The notes under the pieces: generated by a model | Seen by the model: only the letters and a program-made list of their open reading frames with translations | Database searches by the model: none | Told to the model about the DNA's origin: nothing | From: Sphingobacterium sp. ML3W | Lineage (GTDB): Bacteria; Bacteroidota; Bacteroidia; Sphingobacteriales; Sphingobacteriaceae | Assembly: GCF_029542085.1 (NCBI RefSeq) | Contig: NZ_CP107036.1 | Span: 5,890,001-5,954,000, forward strand | Reading direction: 5' to 3' | Length of the DNA stretch: 64,000 nucleotides | Part shown: positions 53,038 through 61,612 of the stretch, one piece after another | Numbering within the stretch: the first letter of the stretch is position 1 | How the letters are laid out: every line of letters starts with the position of its first letter | Position numbers and translations under genes: made by a program

Positions 53038-53214
53038 ATGGAATATGTGATCATACTATTGGAGGAAAATAGAAAAAGGCTAGAACGTCATGTTCGTGAT
53101 ACCAATCTCATGAAGGCTGATATTCAATTGGCAACCAAAGAAATGCAGCAGATTGGTCAATTGAAACGAGCGATAAAAATTTTAAAACAGAAAGCAAAAA
53201 GCTATGGTCAATAG
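53038..53214 (+). CDS. Small helical protein, 58 aa, first gene of a metal-regulated operon
   Basis: The ATG at 53038 and TAG at 53212-53214 encode a charged, probably all-helical 58-residue protein (EENRKRLERHVRDTNLMKADIQ, MQQIGQLKRAIKILKQK). It has no signal or membrane segment. It overlaps the next gene by 11 bases, which supports a real coupled gene pair, and its leader is preceded by the operator-bearing promoter. I do not recognise a family. Confidence 0.65.
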   Translation: MEYVIILLEENRKRLERHVRDTNLMKADIQLATKEMQQIGQLKRAIKILKQKAKSYGQ

Positions 53215-53653
53215 TGATCTACGCGCTATAGAGCAGTATTGGCAAACCTTAACACTTTCAAGCAATGTGCTTTATAATGCTGATAAATTTGAGGAGGCCT
53301 TATCAAGCTATCAGTGTGCTTTGGCTAGTGCGGAGCTATTGAATAACCATCTTACAGACTGTATTTGCGTGGAAGTTCCCGTTATGCAGGTCTATATTAT
53401 CTCATGCAATAATCTCGCAAATACTTATATTGCTTTAGGCGATTTCGAGCAGGCTGATCGTATGTTTAAGCGTGTGTTATATTATTTGTTACATCTTGTT
53501 GTTCATGCTCAACTCGATCAGAATGAGATTCAATCCGAACTGAAAAGAGCGACATCAGCCTATCAGCAATTTGCTGAAAAAACAAATATGGAGAAGCATA
53601 AGAGAGCACTTTTTTTTGATTTATTCAAGGAACAATTATTTGAATGCGAATAA
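53204..53653 (+). CDS. TPR-like helical protein, 149 aa
   Basis: A cytoplasmic helical protein with two TPR-like helix pairs: YNADKFEEALSSYQCALASAELLNN (about 24-48) and NNLANTYIALGDFEQADRMFKRVLYYLL (about 69-96). A conserved-looking LTDCICVEVPVMQVY segment sits between them. TPR repeats usually bind partner proteins; the partner may be the 58-residue protein encoded just upstream. It belongs to the putative metal regulon through the shared promoter. No named family is recognised. Confidence 0.65.
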   Translation: MVNSDLRAIEQYWQTLTLSSNVLYNADKFEEALSSYQCALASAELLNNHLTDCICVEVPVMQVYIISCNNLANTYIALGDFEQADRMFKRVLYYLLHLVVHAQLDQNEIQSELKRATSAYQQFAEKTNMEKHKRALFFDLFKEQLFECE

Positions 53654-53860
53654 TCAATTAAATTTAGGTTATACAGCGTAGATTAGCTATCCCTTTAAAA
53701 CAAAATACCGCAAAGCATTATTTTGTCTATGGAGAGCTACAAATAGATATGATAGGTGATTATTTATGCAGTACTCCTTCAATAAATCTCATCGATGTGG
53801 TGTGCTGGTTCTAAGTTCGCTTCGGGTAGCTATCCGCTAAAACAATAAATAATACGAGTA

Positions 53861-54451
53861 ATGGCAAAATTATTTTTAGTCCGTCACGGACAATCGCAAT
53901 GGAATCTTGAGAATCGTTTTACCGGCTGGCAAAATATTGATATTACAGCCTTGGGACAACAAGAAGCGCGACAAGCTGGGAAAGCGTTAATGAATGAATC
54001 AATCGATATCGTATTTACCTCTACATTGATCCGGGCCCAACATACTTTGCAGATCATTCTCGACGAAATCGGAAAGCCTAATATTCCGATTATCATTGAT
54101 GCTGCACTGAATGAGCGGAGTTACGGAAACTTAGAAGGACTAAATAAGGATGAAACCGCTGAAAAATATGGTGTGGAACAAGTCCATATCTGGCGAAGAT
54201 CTTTTGATGTAGCTCCTCCTGGAGGTGAAAGCTTAAAAGATACCTACGATCGGGTGATACCGTATTTTGAAAATTTCATACAGCCAACCTTGGACGCAGG
54301 TAAAAATGTTCTTATTGTTGCACACGGTAACAGTCTAAGAGCGCTCATTATGTATCTGGAACATCTCAACCCGGTACAGATCCTTGAGCGGGAAATAGCA
54401 ACCGGAGATCCCATTACATATCAATGGGATCACAATAATAAAATCATATAA
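53861..54451 (+). CDS. gpmA: 2,3-bisphosphoglycerate-dependent phosphoglycerate mutase
   Basis: This 196-residue glycolytic mutase of the histidine-phosphatase superfamily has the phospho-His motif FLVRHGQSQWNL at the N-terminus, NERSYGNLEGLNKDETAEKYG and the second catalytic His in VAHGNSLRALIMYLE. It is shorter than the E. coli enzyme, as usual for Bacteroidota. It needs no metal, unlike the Mn-dependent GpmI type. It lies 207 bases after the TPR-like gene; no operator copy is seen in between. Confidence 0.93.
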   Translation: MAKLFLVRHGQSQWNLENRFTGWQNIDITALGQQEARQAGKALMNESIDIVFTSTLIRAQHTLQIILDEIGKPNIPIIIDAALNERSYGNLEGLNKDETAEKYGVEQVHIWRRSFDVAPPGGESLKDTYDRVIPYFENFIQPTLDAGKNVLIVAHGNSLRALIMYLEHLNPVQILEREIATGDPITYQWDHNNKII

Positions 54452-54545
54452 TAGTCGGATTTTGTAGCTAAGGTTTAGTTCGAATAGACTTAACTGTTTG
54501 CAAACAATCAGCACGGTATATGGACAGGCATCATAGGTCAAAACA

Positions 54546-56726
54546 TTAGGCAAAAAAGTACCAAACTTTTGTTATCAGGAAGCATACAATCAGGCCATAA
54601 AATACGGGTAGCAATGTCGCTACTGCGGTCCATTTGCGACTTCCTGTTTCCTTATAAATAGTGTATATTGTCGTGCTGCAGGGATTGTGTAGGAGACTGA
54701 ACGGCATCAAATTAATGGCGGTCAATGTTGTCCACCCACCCGCATGTAATAGGGTGGACACCTCATTTGCTGAGCCTTCAAACAATACACCCGTACCTGC
54801 TCCGGTACTCCCTACCGTGAGCGCAGTTAACATGAGTATGGTCGGGATAACAATTTCATTCGCTGGAATGGCAACGATATAAGCCAATAAAATAACACCA
54901 TTTAGACCTATAAATAAGCCCATCGGGTCGAGGCCATGAATGAGCCAGAGCGCTATATTTTGATCAGCGATATGAATGTTGCAGATCAACCAAATAATGG
55001 CACCAGCGGGTGCAGCAAAGATGATCGCACGCCATAAAACGATCAATGTGCGATCGATAAATGAGCTGTATAATGTCTGAAAGAATCTCGGTGGCCGATA
55101 AGGGGGCAGTTCCAGTGTAAAGAAGGAGGATTCTCCCTTGAGCAATGTTTTTGACAAGAGCCAAGAGGTGAAAAATGTAAATGCAATACCAAGTATTGCA
55201 ATGAAAATTACAGCTAACATGGCGACGGAACCAGACCATTTGGCAGGAACTAAAATACCTAAAAAAAGACTGGCGATCAAAATCTGTGTGGGCCATCTTC
55301 CATTACACAGTGAGAAGTTATTGGTGATAATAGCAATCAATTTTTCGCGGGGGCTGTTAATGATCCTTGTCGCAACAACACCTGCAGCATTGCAGCCAAA
55401 ACCCATACTCATGGTCAGTGCCTGTTTGCCATGAGCACCGGCTTTTTTGAATATCCGGTCTAGATTGAATGCAACCCTAGGGAGATAACCAAAATCCTCC
55501 AACAATGTAAATAATGGAAAGAAGATCGCCATGGGTGGGAGCATGACCGATATGACCCAGGCAGTAGCCAGATAGATCCCGTCAATAAGAAAACCACTGA
55601 GCCAAATAGGGGTACCAATGTCTATTGACCTTTCCTTTAAAAACGGATAAACATCATCCAACAATAGTGTTGATAATATTTGTGATGGATAATTTGCCCC
55701 TGTGATAGTGAGCCACAGGATCAATCCGAGCAGCATGAACATAATCGGAAATCCCCAGATTCAGTGGGTGACGATATGGTCAATACTGCGGTCCAGTCGA
55801 AACGAGTAGCTGCTCGAATCTGTAGAAACATGGTCTTTTACCAGTTTGCTTGCTTTTGCATAGATGGCTTCAACCAGCTCATTTCGATAATTATTTCCTA
55901 ATTTAAACTGATATGCTGTGGCGCGATGCAATATGGGGGTTAAGTTCTCTCTGTCAATGGCGGAGGATAATTGCCCCTTTTGTAAGGCATCAATAATATG
56001 TTTATCATCTTCGATCAGGCGCATAACCAGCCAATTTATAGGGGTTAGCTTAGTGTCCAGTGCATGGAGATCTTTAGCTATTGTCGCAACTGCGGTGCCG
56101 GTTTGCTTTGTCAACTGAAAAGAGGTCGTTTTTGTGGGGAGGAAACTACCGTCAGCGACTTGATGGATGGCCGCCAAAAGGTCGGAAAGGCCTTCTTTGG
56201 TACGGGCGCTGGTAGCGATAACGGGAATGCCGAGATCCTTTGACAGGGTTCGTACATCAATCGCTATCCGATGACGCCGTGCCTCATCCATCAGGTTAAG
56301 ACATAGAACCGCTTTGTTGCTAATTTCGAGGATTTGCAGAACTAGACTGAAATTGCGTAGCAACCTGCTGGCATCGACGACAATGACCGTGACATCGGGT
56401 TGGCCAAATAGGATAAAATCTCGAGCGACCTCTTCATCTTCGGATGTAGAAAGTAAGGAGTAGGTGCCGGGGAGATCAATGATTTTAAATTTATCGCCTT
56501 TATGCGAATAACTTCCTTCTGCTCGTGTAACAGTTTTGCCCGGCCAGTTTCCCGTATGCTGTTTTAATCCAGTTAGTGCGTTAAAAATAGAACTCTTGCC
56601 TGTATTTGGATTTCCGGCTAAAGCTATGGTGTAGGTGGAATTTCCCAAATTTGTTCCCCATTGTTTTAGATCTGAAATGGGATTCAGCTGGCAGGTTTCG
56701 CATGCTGTATGGTTTTTCATTATCAT
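54546..56726 (-). pseudogene. feoB: Ferrous iron (or Mn) transporter FeoB interrupted by an in-frame TGA
   Basis: One continuous frame of about 726 codons is broken only by TGA at 55761-55763. The upstream 321 residues carry an N-terminal CETCQ, then the G protein: GNPNTGKSSIFNAL, IIDLPGTYSLL and LCLNLMDEARR, plus the helical GDI part. The downstream 398 residues (from ATG 55740-55742) hold the whole membrane domain with LPPMAIFFPLFTLLEDFGYLPR, GFGCNAAGV and the second Gate motif. Relatives have a basic residue in H-x-IWGFPI at the stop site, so CGA to TGA is the simplest cause. A GGGGA sits before the second ATG, so a split functional protein remains possible. Stop and start lie exactly at the domain border. 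Confidence 0.85.
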
Positions 56727-56975
56727 CTATTTATGGGTAATCAATACATGTAAGGCATCTTCTTTGCGAAGTGAAATCTGGGTACCGTGTATATTATAGG
56801 CGATCGGATCACCTAGCGGACTTATATTCTGGATGCTTATTTCAGCGCCTTTGACGAAGCCTAGATCAAGTAATCGCTGCCGGATTTCCTGGCGACAGTC
56901 TGTCGCTATTCCAGCGATGCTTGCAAGCTCTCCTTTTTTTAATAACCCCAATGTGATCACCTGATTGTTTATCAT
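56727..56975 (-). CDS. feoA: FeoA-family protein
   Basis: This 82-residue SH3-like protein aids FeoB. The typical pattern is LKKGELASIAGIATDCRQEIRQRLLDLGFVKGAEISIQNISPLGDPIAYNIHGTQISLRKEDALHVLI. Its TAG stop directly abuts the feoB ATG (zero bases between), so the two are cotranscribed and coupled. Transcription starts from the operator-bearing promoter at 56999-57028. Confidence 0.92.
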   Translation of the reverse strand: MINNQVITLGLLKKGELASIAGIATDCRQEIRQRLLDLGFVKGAEISIQNISPLGDPIAYNIHGTQISLRKEDALHVLITHK

Positions 56976-56998
56976 TACTTATTTTGTTTTTAGTTTTA

Positions 56999-57028
56999 CT
57001 AAATTATAAAATTAGATTAGACTAACAA
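56999..57028 (-). promoter_or_regulatory. feoAB promoter with embedded operator
   Basis: On the minus strand TTG, 19 bases, then TAATTTAG (seven of eight -7 positions). The spacer carries GTTAG-TCTAAT-CTAAT (57011-57026), sharing the core TTAG-N6-CTAA with the other sites. Confidence 0.6.
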
Positions 57029-57093
57029 AATGTAGCGTTATATTTTAATCAAAAGATGCAAATGGGTGATGTGCCGAAGAGGTTTTAGGGCTA

Positions 57094-57127
57094 TTAAAAA
57101 AAATGGGAGTCCTATGTTCAGACTCCT
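57094..57127 (-). terminator. Terminator after the DtxR-type regulator gene
   Basis: The stem GGAGTC/GACTCC is followed on the minus strand by ATTTTTTTT. It lies between the regulator and feoA. Confidence 0.7.
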
Positions 57128-57170
57128 GGCAAGTATGGATGAGGGACCCGAAAATACGGAAGCGTTATTA

Positions 57171-57830
57171 TTACGAACTGGGGCGCACAAGTAGTGTAGC
57201 GGTTACTTTACTACTGAGTACTTCTGAAGTTCGATCGCCATAACTGACTGTTAAACTGTTGTCGAAGGGCTCAATGGAAAAGATGGTTAATGTTGTGCCC
57301 AATTCGAGATCTTTGGCGCTCAGGTATTGTAACAATTCTTTGGAAGAGGGTTGTACAGCCATTAACGTCACTACATCTCCAGTTTTGCATGTATCGAGAA
57401 AGATATAGCTTTCCGAACGCATTACGCCGTTATGGTCAGGGATTGGTGAGCCATGGGGGTCTACTGTGGGGTAACCCAATAATTGATCCATCTTGGTGAA
57501 AAATTCTGGCGAATGGATGTGCTCGATCTGTTCCGCAATCTGGTGAACTTCGTCCCATGCAAAACCCATTTTTTCAACGAGATACATTTCGGTAAGTCGA
57601 TGCTTGCGAATGATAAGCGCAGCTTCTTTCTTTCCTTCTTCTGTGAGCTTGAGAGGTTTATAGCTTTCGTAATGGACAAAACCTTTTTCGGATAGCTTTT
57701 TCATCATACTATTTACCGTTGGCATTTTGATGTCCAGTCGTTTACTGATCTCATTGACACTGGCCTCGCCTTTGAGGTAGGTCAGATTGTATAATGCTTT
57801 TAGATAGTTCTCTTCAGTCTGTGATATCAT
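57171..57830 (-). CDS. DtxR/MntR-family metal-dependent repressor with FeoA-like C-terminus
   Basis: This 219-residue regulator has a winged HTH (ASVNEISKRLDIKMPTVNSMMKKLSEKGFVHYE, about 22-56), a dimerisation and metal-site region (EVHQIAEQIEHIHSPEFFTKM, about 95-115) and a FeoA-like SH3 domain (about 145-215). The metal-site pattern E-x-x-E-H (with E where DtxR has Cys102) is closer to MntR than to DtxR/IdeR. N replaces the usual Met/Asp at the N-terminal ligand. Mn2+ or Fe2+ sensing is therefore both possible, with Mn slightly favoured. It is divergent from the TonB receptor. Confidence 0.9.
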   Translation of the reverse strand: MISQTEENYLKALYNLTYLKGEASVNEISKRLDIKMPTVNSMMKKLSEKGFVHYESYKPLKLTEEGKKEAALIIRKHRLTEMYLVEKMGFAWDEVHQIAEQIEHIHSPEFFTKMDQLLGYPTVDPHGSPIPDHNGVMRSESYIFLDTCKTGDVVTLMAVQPSSKELLQYLSAKDLELGTTLTIFSIEPFDNSLTVSYGDRTSEVLSSKVTATLLVRPSS

Positions 57831-57834
57831 AGTT

Positions 57835-57842
57835 CAAATTTA
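57835..57842 (-). promoter_or_regulatory. -7 element of the DtxR-type regulator gene
   Basis: TAAATTTG on the minus strand fits TAnnTTTG and lies four bases before the start codon, implying a leaderless or nearly leaderless message. Confidence 0.45.
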
Positions 57843-57848
57843 CCAAAT

Positions 57849-57864
57849 ATTAGTTGTGTCTAAT
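57849..57864. promoter_or_regulatory. Operator in the regulator's own promoter
   Basis: ATTAG-TTGTGT-CTAAT has perfect 5-base arms with the same 6-base spacing as the other three sites. It would allow autorepression. Confidence 0.5.
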
Positions 57865-57883
57865 AGCAATGTTAGAAATTATT

Positions 57884-57913
57884 TTGTTAGTATAATCTAA
57901 CTTATTAGATTTG
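57884..57913 (+). promoter_or_regulatory. TonB receptor promoter with embedded operator
   Basis: TTG (57884-57886), 19 bases, then TAGATTTG (57906-57913), a full TAnnTTTG match. The spacer holds GTTAG-TATAAT-CTAAC (57886-57901). This is the best of the four sites. Confidence 0.7.
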
Positions 57914-57947
57914 TAATTCTAAATTTATAATTAATCAAAACAAAACA

Positions 57948-60263
57948 ATGATGACGGGATCCAGAGTTCTCTTAACAACAGTATTCATGCTGATCGGATT
58001 TATTTCCTTTGGGCAGACAGGTAAGGTAGTAGGTAAAATTTATGATAGCAATGGACTTCCGCTGAAGTCGGTATCTGTGGCTATCCCTCTTCTTAAGATG
58101 AGCACCAAATCCAATGAGCTTGGAAAATTCGCATTGGAAAAGATTCCCTATGGTACTTGGGAAGTAGAAGTGAAGCATATTGGTTTTAATACTTATCGCG
58201 ATTCGATCAGGATCGAGCATGTATCTGAGACCAGGGATATCCGTTTAAATGGTTCCATCTTTTTACTGGATGAAATTGTGGTCACTGGAACGAAGACATT
58301 TAAACGAAAAACTGAAAGTCCGGTGATCGTCAATATTTTGGATAGTAAAACCCTGGACAACCTACAGGTATGTAATCTTTCGGAGGGACTGAAATTTCAA
58401 CCGGGCTTGCGGGTGGAAACAGACTGTCAGACCTGTAACTACACTCAATTGCGGATGAATGGACTCCAGGGGGGATATTCGCAGATACTGATCAATGGGC
58501 GACCTATTTTCAGTCCTTTGATGGGACTTTATGGGATGGAGCAACTGCCTGTCAATATGATCGAAAAGATTGAGGTGGTTCGAGGCGGTGGTTCTTCATT
58601 ATATGGTTCAAGTGCAATAGGGGGGACTGTCAATGTGATCACCAAATTACCGAAGCAGAGTGGTTATGAAGTCAATTCTTTCTATCAAAGTATTGATGGA
58701 AAAACAAGTGATTTTAATCTTGGCGGAAATGCCACCTTGGTCAATGAAAAGGGGAACGCAGGAACATCCTTTTTCTTCAATAAGCGCGATCGCGGCTTTT
58801 ACGATGCAAATGGTGATAATTTTTCGGAAATACCTAAAATTGAAAATACCTCCTTCGGTATCAACTCATTCTATCGGTTTTCAGACAATCAAAAATTGGA
58901 AGTCTCCTTGAGCAATCTGAACGAATATAGATTTGGGGGGGAGATGACGAAAAAGCCCGCCTACCTTACACTTCAGTCCGAAGAACGTACCCATAAAATA
59001 TGGATGGGAAGCGCGGATTATCAAATTAATTTTAATCAGGATAAATCTTCATTGATCTTCTATACCGCTTTTCAAAACACCAATAGGAAGCACTATACCG
59101 GAATATTCCCGGATAGTCCAGAAGAGATTGAAAATCATCTCAAAAATCCACCTTATGGCGATTCAAAGACAACAACATTACAGGGCGGTTTTCAATTGAA
59201 CCACGAAATCAGCAACTTTTTGAACCATCGGAATGTGCTGACGATTGGATCTGAATATGTGTCCGATAAGGTTTACGATGAAATTCCAAGTTATAACTAT
59301 TTGGTGGATCAGCATACGAAAGATTGGGGGAGTTTTTTTCAGAGTGACTGGGACTTTGCGGAGAAATTTAACTTGCTATCTGGTGTTCGTGTGGATAAAC
59401 ATAATCTATTGGACAAAGTGATCGTCAGTCCACGTGTGGCACTGTTATATAAACATGCGGCTAATACGCAGTTTCGCCTAAGCTATGGAACCGGTTTTCG
59501 GGCGCCACAGGCTTTTGATACAGATCTTCATATTGCTTTTGCGGGTGGAGGTGTTTCACGTGTTCAATTAGCTCCAGATCTTCGGGCGGAACGATCAAAA
59601 AGTTTCAGCGGCTCGGTAAACTATGATAAAACCACGGAGAAATGGATTGCGGGTTTTACATTGGAGGGATTCTATACACAACTGAAAAATGCCTTTGTAC
59701 TTGAGGAAATCGGTACGGACGACTTTGGTAAGGTGTTTGAAAAACGTAATGGGAATAATGCGAAGGTAGCAGGGACTACACTTGAATTGCGTGCCAATTA
59801 TAATAAAAAGGTGCAACTGGAGACCGGCTTTACCTTGCAACAGAGCAAATATGAAAATCCTGTATCTTACCTGGAGGGTATAGAAGCTACCAGATCATTC
59901 TTGAGAACACCAGATGAATATGGTTTTGCGAACCTCAATATTACACCGGATAAACGTTGGACAATCAATCTGAATTATGTGTATACAGGTAAGATGAAGA
60001 TCGCTCATGCCGGTGGTGCGGACAATTTTCCGGAAGATCAAATGGTTCATACAAAAGCATTTTCAGAGGTAAATAGTAAAGTGTCACATACTTTTAGTCT
60101 GTCAAAATTTAAAAATGTGATCGAAGTCTATGGTGGGGTGAAGAATATTTTTAACGCTTACCAGCATGATTTTGATACAGGTAAAAATAGGGATAGCAAT
60201 TACATTTACGGTCCTAATATGCCCCGAACTTTCTTTGTTGGGTTAAAGATAAAGACACCTTAA
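57948..60263 (+). CDS. TonB-dependent receptor, probably for metal or metal complex
   Basis: Outer-membrane active importer of 771 residues. It has a signal peptide (FISFGQ), a CarboxypepD_reg domain (about 25-100), and a plug (about 105-225) with LLDEIVVTGTKTFKRKTESPVIVNIL and the Cys pair in ETDCQTCNYTQLRMNGLQ. The plug continues with SQILINGRPIFSPLMGLYGMEQLP and EVVRGGGSSLYGSSAIGGTVNVI, then a 22-strand barrel ending FFVGLKIKTP. It is of the FepA/BtuB-like size class, not SusC. A shared operator with the metal regulator and feoAB points to a metal (Fe or Mn) or chelate as cargo. Confidence 0.9.
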   Translation: MMTGSRVLLTTVFMLIGFISFGQTGKVVGKIYDSNGLPLKSVSVAIPLLKMSTKSNELGKFALEKIPYGTWEVEVKHIGFNTYRDSIRIEHVSETRDIRLNGSIFLLDEIVVTGTKTFKRKTESPVIVNILDSKTLDNLQVCNLSEGLKFQPGLRVETDCQTCNYTQLRMNGLQGGYSQILINGRPIFSPLMGLYGMEQLPVNMIEKIEVVRGGGSSLYGSSAIGGTVNVITKLPKQSGYEVNSFYQSIDGKTSDFNLGGNATLVNEKGNAGTSFFFNKRDRGFYDANGDNFSEIPKIENTSFGINSFYRFSDNQKLEVSLSNLNEYRFGGEMTKKPAYLTLQSEERTHKIWMGSADYQINFNQDKSSLIFYTAFQNTNRKHYTGIFPDSPEEIENHLKNPPYGDSKTTTLQGGFQLNHEISNFLNHRNVLTIGSEYVSDKVYDEIPSYNYLVDQHTKDWGSFFQSDWDFAEKFNLLSGVRVDKHNLLDKVIVSPRVALLYKHAANTQFRLSYGTGFRAPQAFDTDLHIAFAGGGVSRVQLAPDLRAERSKSFSGSVNYDKTTEKWIAGFTLEGFYTQLKNAFVLEEIGTDDFGKVFEKRNGNNAKVAGTTLELRANYNKKVQLETGFTLQQSKYENPVSYLEGIEATRSFLRTPDEYGFANLNITPDKRWTINLNYVYTGKMKIAHAGGADNFPEDQMVHTKAFSEVNSKVSHTFSLSKFKNVIEVYGGVKNIFNAYQHDFDTGKNRDSNYIYGPNMPRTFFVGLKIKTP

Positions 60264-60381
60264 GTAGATTGATAAGAGTGTAATATTGGATCTGTGCAAA
60301 ATATTTCAATCTAGTTACGCTTAAAGAAATATTTTTAATCTAATTTAGTGCTATCTCATTAGAGGGATAATTATTAACCAG

Positions 60382-61470
60382 ATGCAAAAGAAAATAGTCC
60401 TTTTTTTACTGATTTTAACCGGTTTTTTTGTCCGGTCCTATGCCCAGGTCTCATCGGTGAGTCAACTTGCCAATGCATTTTTAGATACTGTCCAGCGGCA
60501 TGCATATAATGGGGCGTTGATCAAATGGGATTCTATTCGGCCCCTTTTTATTGAACAGACAAAGATAATGTCGGATATTAATGCATTGGAACCTCATTTT
60601 AAAAAGATCTTAAGTCAATTAAAGGATGGTCATTCCGATCTTTATTTTGAGAAAGTTGATCAAAATCAGGAGGCTGAACAGGAATTATTTGTAAGAATGG
60701 CGGGCATGACCGATAAGGACGCCGGTTTTCCACCCAAAGTTTTCAGTCACTTTATGACGAAAGACCAATATGCTTATATTCGGATCCCAGGGGTACTTTA
60801 CGAACAACGGAAATATGTGGATACGATTGGAGCACAGCTAAAAATATTGGACGCGCAGCAGCCAAAAGGTTGGATCATCGATCTGAGAGAAAACGATGGA
60901 GGGAGCATTTTTCCGATGATCTGGCACTTTGCGGATTTGATCGATGTCGACAGCACTTATTCGGTTGTGGATAGAGCGGGTGTTGAATCCAAACAAAATG
61001 TACGAATGAATAATCTGAATGATCACGATCAAAAATGGGCCAAGTTATTTGACCTGGAATATGATAAGGTGCCACCGATTGCTATAAAAAATAAAAATGT
61101 ACCTATTGTTTTATTGGTCAGTAGGTTTACATCGAGTTCGGGCGAGTTTTTTGCGGCTCATTTTAAAGGCCAGAAAAATGCGGCTATTATGGGTCATAAG
61201 ACAAATGGTCGGACTTCCGGTAATGATCAGTTTGCTGTTGGAAATAACTACATGATCAATTTGACAACCAGTGTCATTAAAGACCGTACAGGAAAGCTCT
61301 ACGGAATAGGAGAAGGTATCAAACCCGATGTTCCTTTGGTGATTGATTTTGCCAAAGTCTTGGGAATCCCGGAGATCATTACTTTCGACCAGCTTAGCCA
61401 AGCTGTAAAAGAAGCAACTTCAGTATATATCCAACTGGCTACTGATTATATGAAAAAACAGACGATGTAA
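60382..61470 (+). CDS. S41 family peptidase (C-terminal processing peptidase type)
   Basis: This 362-residue secreted protein has a signal peptide SYAQ. The S41 core includes AYIRIPGV, GWIIDLRENDGGSIFPMIW and the catalytic Ser in SRFTSSSGEFFAAHF. The third element IKPDVPL occurs near the end. No PDZ domain is visible, which fits the short tail-specific-protease form used by some Bacteroidota. Substrate is unknown. Confidence 0.85.
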   Translation: MQKKIVLFLLILTGFFVRSYAQVSSVSQLANAFLDTVQRHAYNGALIKWDSIRPLFIEQTKIMSDINALEPHFKKILSQLKDGHSDLYFEKVDQNQEAEQELFVRMAGMTDKDAGFPPKVFSHFMTKDQYAYIRIPGVLYEQRKYVDTIGAQLKILDAQQPKGWIIDLRENDGGSIFPMIWHFADLIDVDSTYSVVDRAGVESKQNVRMNNLNDHDQKWAKLFDLEYDKVPPIAIKNKNVPIVLLVSRFTSSSGEFFAAHFKGQKNAAIMGHKTNGRTSGNDQFAVGNNYMINLTTSVIKDRTGKLYGIGEGIKPDVPLVIDFAKVLGIPEIITFDQLSQAVKEATSVYIQLATDYMKKQTM

Positions 61471-61552
61471 AAAATGAATCTTCTTGTGTTATCGTTGCAG
61501 ATAAACGCAGGGTAGATTGTGAGTGGAGAAGTATAGGTCGAAGTACCTTAAA

Positions 61553-61593
61553 AATAAAAATCCTGCATGGACGTAGTGCCTGCAGGATTTTTT
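61553..61593. terminator. Terminator between S41 peptidase and barrel-protein genes
   Basis: The stem AAAATCCTGCA/TGCAGGATTTT has a 13-base loop, A-run before and T-run after, so it can act in both directions between these convergent genes. Confidence 0.8.
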
Positions 61594-61612
61594 GTTTCTG
61601 AATATCCTATTT

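Noticed and set aside
55761..55763. TGA in feoB as selenocysteine
   Set aside because: No selenocysteine hairpin seen downstream, and FeoB relatives have a basic residue here, not Cys.
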